From: Bacteroidota bacterium
GTDB lineage: Bacteria > Bacteroidota > Bacteroidia > Bacteroidales > VadinHA17
Length of the DNA: 35,840 nucleotides
Assembly: GCA_003250475.1 (NCBI GenBank)
Contig: QKGI01000037.1
Coordinates: forward strand, 1 to 35,840
Reading direction: 5' to 3'
The translations under genes were made by a program, and so were the position numbers. This document shows, in pieces, positions 33,351 to 35,840 of this stretch. The notes beneath the pieces were generated by a model, which did not search any database, was not told the origin of the DNA, and worked only from the letters and a program-made list of their open reading frames with translations. How positions within the stretch are numbered: position 1 is the first letter of the stretch; each line of letters starts with the position of its first letter.

Positions 33351-35696
33351 ATGACGGATAAAAAATTCCGCAAGAACATCATATGGTTCTGGGTTATAAT
33401 ATCAATGCCGGTGGTGTTACTGCTGACATTGTTCATCCTGATATCAACCCAGAGACTTGGTCCGCTTCCCTCGTTCGAGGAGCTTGAAAACCCGGATAAT
33501 AATCTTGCCGCCGAGGTCTATTCCGAGGACAATGTGCTGCTGGGGAAGTTCTATATTCAGAACCGTACCTGGACAGACTACGAGGATATCTCGCCATATG
33601 TTGTCGACGCCCTGATAGCCACTGAGGACATCAGGTTTTACAGGCATTCGGGCATCGACTTCAGGGGTCTGGCCAGGGTTCTTGTCAAGACGATAGCCCT
33701 GGGACAGAATACCGGTGGTGGCAGCACCATCACACAGCAGCTGGCCAAGAACCTCTTCCTGCCGAGGGATCTCTCGAATGATCCTGCCATAGTACGCAGC
33801 GCCAAGCTGGCAGTGGCCAAGTTCAAGGAGTGGCAGACGGCAGTGAAGCTTGAGAGGAGTTATACCAAGGAGGAGATCCTTACGATGTACCTCAATGTGT
33901 TTGACTTTATATATAATGCCGTCGGGATAAACTCTGCAGCACGCATCTATTTCAACACCACACCCGATTCGCTGAATATCGAACAGTCCGCGATGCTGGT
34001 AGGCATGCTCAAGAACTCCGTTGCCTATAATCCGCTCAGGAATGAAGAGACGGCACTGCGCAGGCGTAACGTGGTGATATCGCAGATGGAGAGGTATGGA
34101 TATCTCTCACGGGAGGTGGCAGATTCGGTTAAGAATCTCCCGCTGGTGCTCGATCTCAGGGAGGACAGCCACAACAGCGGTCTTGCAACCTATTTCAGGG
34201 AGTATATCCGTACGACGATGATCAAGTATGAGCCTGAGAGGGACAAGTTCTATTCCGATGAACAGTATGAGGATGCCCTGTGGCTGTGGCAGAATGATCC
34301 TCTGTACGGGTGGTGCAGGAAGAACAAGAAACCTGACGGAACAAACTACAATCTTTACCGTGACGGACTTAAGATATATACCACCCTTAATTCGAAGATG
34401 CAGGCCTATGGTGAGGCGGCCCTTGCCGAGCATCTCTCGCAGGATCTTCAGCCGGCCTTCAATAAAAGGCTTAAGAGCCTCAGGAACCCGCCCTATTCAA
34501 ATGACCTTAATTCAACCCAGGTAAAACAGCTTATCGACCGGTCTGTCAGGCAGAGCGACAGGTATCAGAGCATGAGAAGGGCGGGCATAACTGAAGATTC
34601 TATAACGCTGGCCTTCAACACGCCCATCCCGATGAAGCTCTTTTCATGGGAGGGGGAGAGGGATACGGTAATGACACCGCTTGATTCCATTAAGTACTAC
34701 AAGTTCTTCGTAAGGTCATCATTCATGGTGATGGATCCTCATAACGGCCAGGTAAAAGTATATGTGGGAGGGCCTGATTTCAGGTATTTCAAGTATGATG
34801 CCATAACCCAGCAGAAGAAGCAGGTGGGATCAACCATCAAGCCCTTTCTTTACACCCTGGCGGTACAGGATGGTATTTCACCTTGTTTTGAGGTTGCGAA
34901 TGTCCCCCGTTCCTTTGATATCCCCGGCGACACAGTACCATGGACCCCCAGGAGTTCAGGCCCGGAGGAGTATCACGGAAGGATGGTCACTCTCAAGTGG
35001 GGACTGGCACAGTCTGAGAACTACATCTCCGCATGGCTGATGAAGCAGTTCTCACCACAGGCGGTGGTAGACCTGATGCACCGCATGGGAATAAGAAGCT
35101 TTGTTGATCCGGTATATTCAATATTCCTCGGCACCTCCGACCTGTCTGTCGAGGAGATGGTTGGCGCCTACGGCACCTTTGCCAACAAGGGTGTTTATTC
35201 ACGGCCTCTGTATGTCACCCGTATCGAAGACCGCAACGGGAATGTCATATCTACCTTTCAGCCGTTTATCGATGAGGTAATCAGCGAGGAGGATGCCTAT
35301 ATGATGACATCACTGCTACAGGGTGTTGTCAACTCAGGCACTGCCGTCAGGCTGAGACTTACCTACAATCTTAAAAACGAGATGGGAGGCAAGACAGGCA
35401 CCACGCAGAACCACTCCAACGGATGGTTCATGGGTGTCATGCCTGACCTGGTGGCAGGTGTCTGGACCGGATGGGAGGACCAGGCTATTCACTTTGAGGA
35501 GCTTGCACTGGGACAGGGAGCCAACATGGCTCTTCCGGTCTTTGGTATTTTCCTCCAGAAACTCTTTGCCGACAGTGATTTTGCCTCCATGGCAGACTCG
35601 AGGTTCGAGGCGCCGGCCAACTTCAATGTTGATCTTGACTGTGATAATGTCAGGAATCAGCAGCAGGGCAACCCTTACAGGCAGAGGGAGTACTAG
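33351..35696 (+). CDS. Class A penicillin-binding protein (PBP1A-type)
   Basis: This 781-residue bifunctional peptidoglycan synthase has an N-terminal TM anchor (IIWFWVIISMPVVLLLTLFI, about residues 9-28). The GT51 glycosyltransferase domain (about 50-230) has ATEDIRFYRHSGID, with the catalytic Glu, and GGGSTITQQLAKNLFLPR. The transpeptidase domain (about 430-740) has STIK (SxxK serine), SEN (SxN) and KTGT followed by TQNHSNGWFMG. The C-terminus (DLDCDNVRNQQQGNPYRQREY) is a short polar tail. It polymerises glycan and crosslinks peptides. It stands alone, divergent from topA, and ends against the tandem repeat. Confidence 0.96.
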   Translation: MTDKKFRKNIIWFWVIISMPVVLLLTLFILISTQRLGPLPSFEELENPDNNLAAEVYSEDNVLLGKFYIQNRTWTDYEDISPYVVDALIATEDIRFYRHSGIDFRGLARVLVKTIALGQNTGGGSTITQQLAKNLFLPRDLSNDPAIVRSAKLAVAKFKEWQTAVKLERSYTKEEILTMYLNVFDFIYNAVGINSAARIYFNTTPDSLNIEQSAMLVGMLKNSVAYNPLRNEETALRRRNVVISQMERYGYLSREVADSVKNLPLVLDLREDSHNSGLATYFREYIRTTMIKYEPERDKFYSDEQYEDALWLWQNDPLYGWCRKNKKPDGTNYNLYRDGLKIYTTLNSKMQAYGEAALAEHLSQDLQPAFNKRLKSLRNPPYSNDLNSTQVKQLIDRSVRQSDRYQSMRRAGITEDSITLAFNTPIPMKLFSWEGERDTVMTPLDSIKYYKFFVRSSFMVMDPHNGQVKVYVGGPDFRYFKYDAITQQKKQVGSTIKPFLYTLAVQDGISPCFEVANVPRSFDIPGDTVPWTPRSSGPEEYHGRMVTLKWGLAQSENYISAWLMKQFSPQAVVDLMHRMGIRSFVDPVYSIFLGTSDLSVEEMVGAYGTFANKGVYSRPLYVTRIEDRNGNVISTFQPFIDEVISEEDAYMMTSLLQGVVNSGTAVRLRLTYNLKNEMGGKTGTTQNHSNGWFMGVMPDLVAGVWTGWEDQAIHFEELALGQGANMALPVFGIFLQKLFADSDFASMADSRFEAPANFNVDLDCDNVRNQQQGNPYRQREY

Positions 35697-35699
35697 GGG

Positions 35700-35840
35700 G
35701 GTCTGAAGGTCTGAAGTCTGAAGGTCTGAAGGTCTGAGGTCTGAAGGTCTGAGGTCTTGCAGTCTTGCAGTCTTGCGGTCATGCGGTCATGCGGTCTTGC
35801 AGTCATGCGGTCATGCGGTCATGCGGTCATGTCGGAGCGG
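35700..35840 (+). repeat. 8-bp tandem repeat array, right copy, cut by the window edge
   Basis: Directly after the penicillin-binding protein stop there are seven units of GTCTGAAG or GTCTGAG/GTCTGAA, then about nine units of GTCWTGCR, then GTCATGTCGGAGCGG running into the edge. Every unit starts with GTC and is 7 or 8 bases long. The order and orientation match the shorter copy at 64-174. No ORF, promoter or terminator is evident in it. Confidence 0.88.

Noticed and set aside
35700-35840. Repeat array considered as a CRISPR array
   Set aside because: Units are 7-8 bases with no spacers, and no cas gene is in the window.
1-35840. Mobile island, prophage or integrated element
   Set aside because: No integrase, transposase, attachment site, tRNA target or phage gene is seen, and the gene content is largely core housekeeping and envelope functions.

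Overview
The window reads as chromosomal DNA from a member of the Bacteroidota, most likely the order Bacteroidales. The reasons are a complete core type IX secretion (T9SS/gliding) block porP-gldK-gldL-gldM-gldN, a PorP/SprF protein, a DUF4296-type lipoprotein, several promoters of the Bacteroidota form TTTG-N19-TAnnTTTG, and no obvious Shine-Dalgarno sequences. Gene density is high, there is no integrase, transposase, phage gene or tRNA, and no gene-free stretch is longer than about 235 bases. It looks like ordinary core genome rather than an island.

Layout. 1-180: on the minus strand, a near-perfect promoter drives what looks like the start of a SAM-II riboswitch cut by the left edge, next to a degenerate 8-bp tandem repeat. 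175-883: a GldA/NatA-type ABC ATPase gene broken by a frameshift. 1045-1887: a tandem universal stress protein with its own promoter. 2085-5586 (+): asnS, rpoN and a degenerate PAP2-like membrane protein, apparently one operon. 5563-11745 (-): a tightly packed, often ATGA-overlapping operon rbfA, methyltransferase, LolC/E-type permease, DUF4296 lipoprotein, amidohydrolase, radical SAM protein and MurG-like glycosyltransferase. 11881-12870 (+): trpS, divergent from rbfA. 12882-16555 (-): a heme/hemoglobin-type TonB receptor followed by a GNAT-like protein. 16718-21020 (+): a large membrane-anchored DUF3352-like/beta-propeller protein and a DUF5723-like outer-membrane protein. 21029-22524 (-): an MlaE/MlaF-type lipid ABC transporter. 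22758-23846 (+): mannose-1-phosphate guanylyltransferase, ending in a strong bidirectional terminator. 23895-33238 (-): topA, a divergent arginase-fold protein, then porP, gldK, gldL, gldM and gldN. 33351-35696 (+): a class A penicillin-binding protein. 35700-35840: a longer copy of the 8-bp repeat array seen at the left end.

Much of the window concerns the cell envelope: the T9SS motor and ring (GldL/M and GldK/N), lipoprotein release, phospholipid trafficking, peptidoglycan synthesis, sugar-nucleotide supply and outer-membrane uptake. Housekeeping genes (asnS, trpS, topA, rbfA, rpoN) lie between them. The least routine items are the arginase-fold protein that has lost its canonical metal ligands beside the T9SS genes, the edge-truncated SAM-II-like element, the repeat family at both window ends, the broken ABC ATPase, and the uncharacterised propeller protein whose apparent TTG start lies inside its own promoter box. 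No clearly novel multi-gene system was found.
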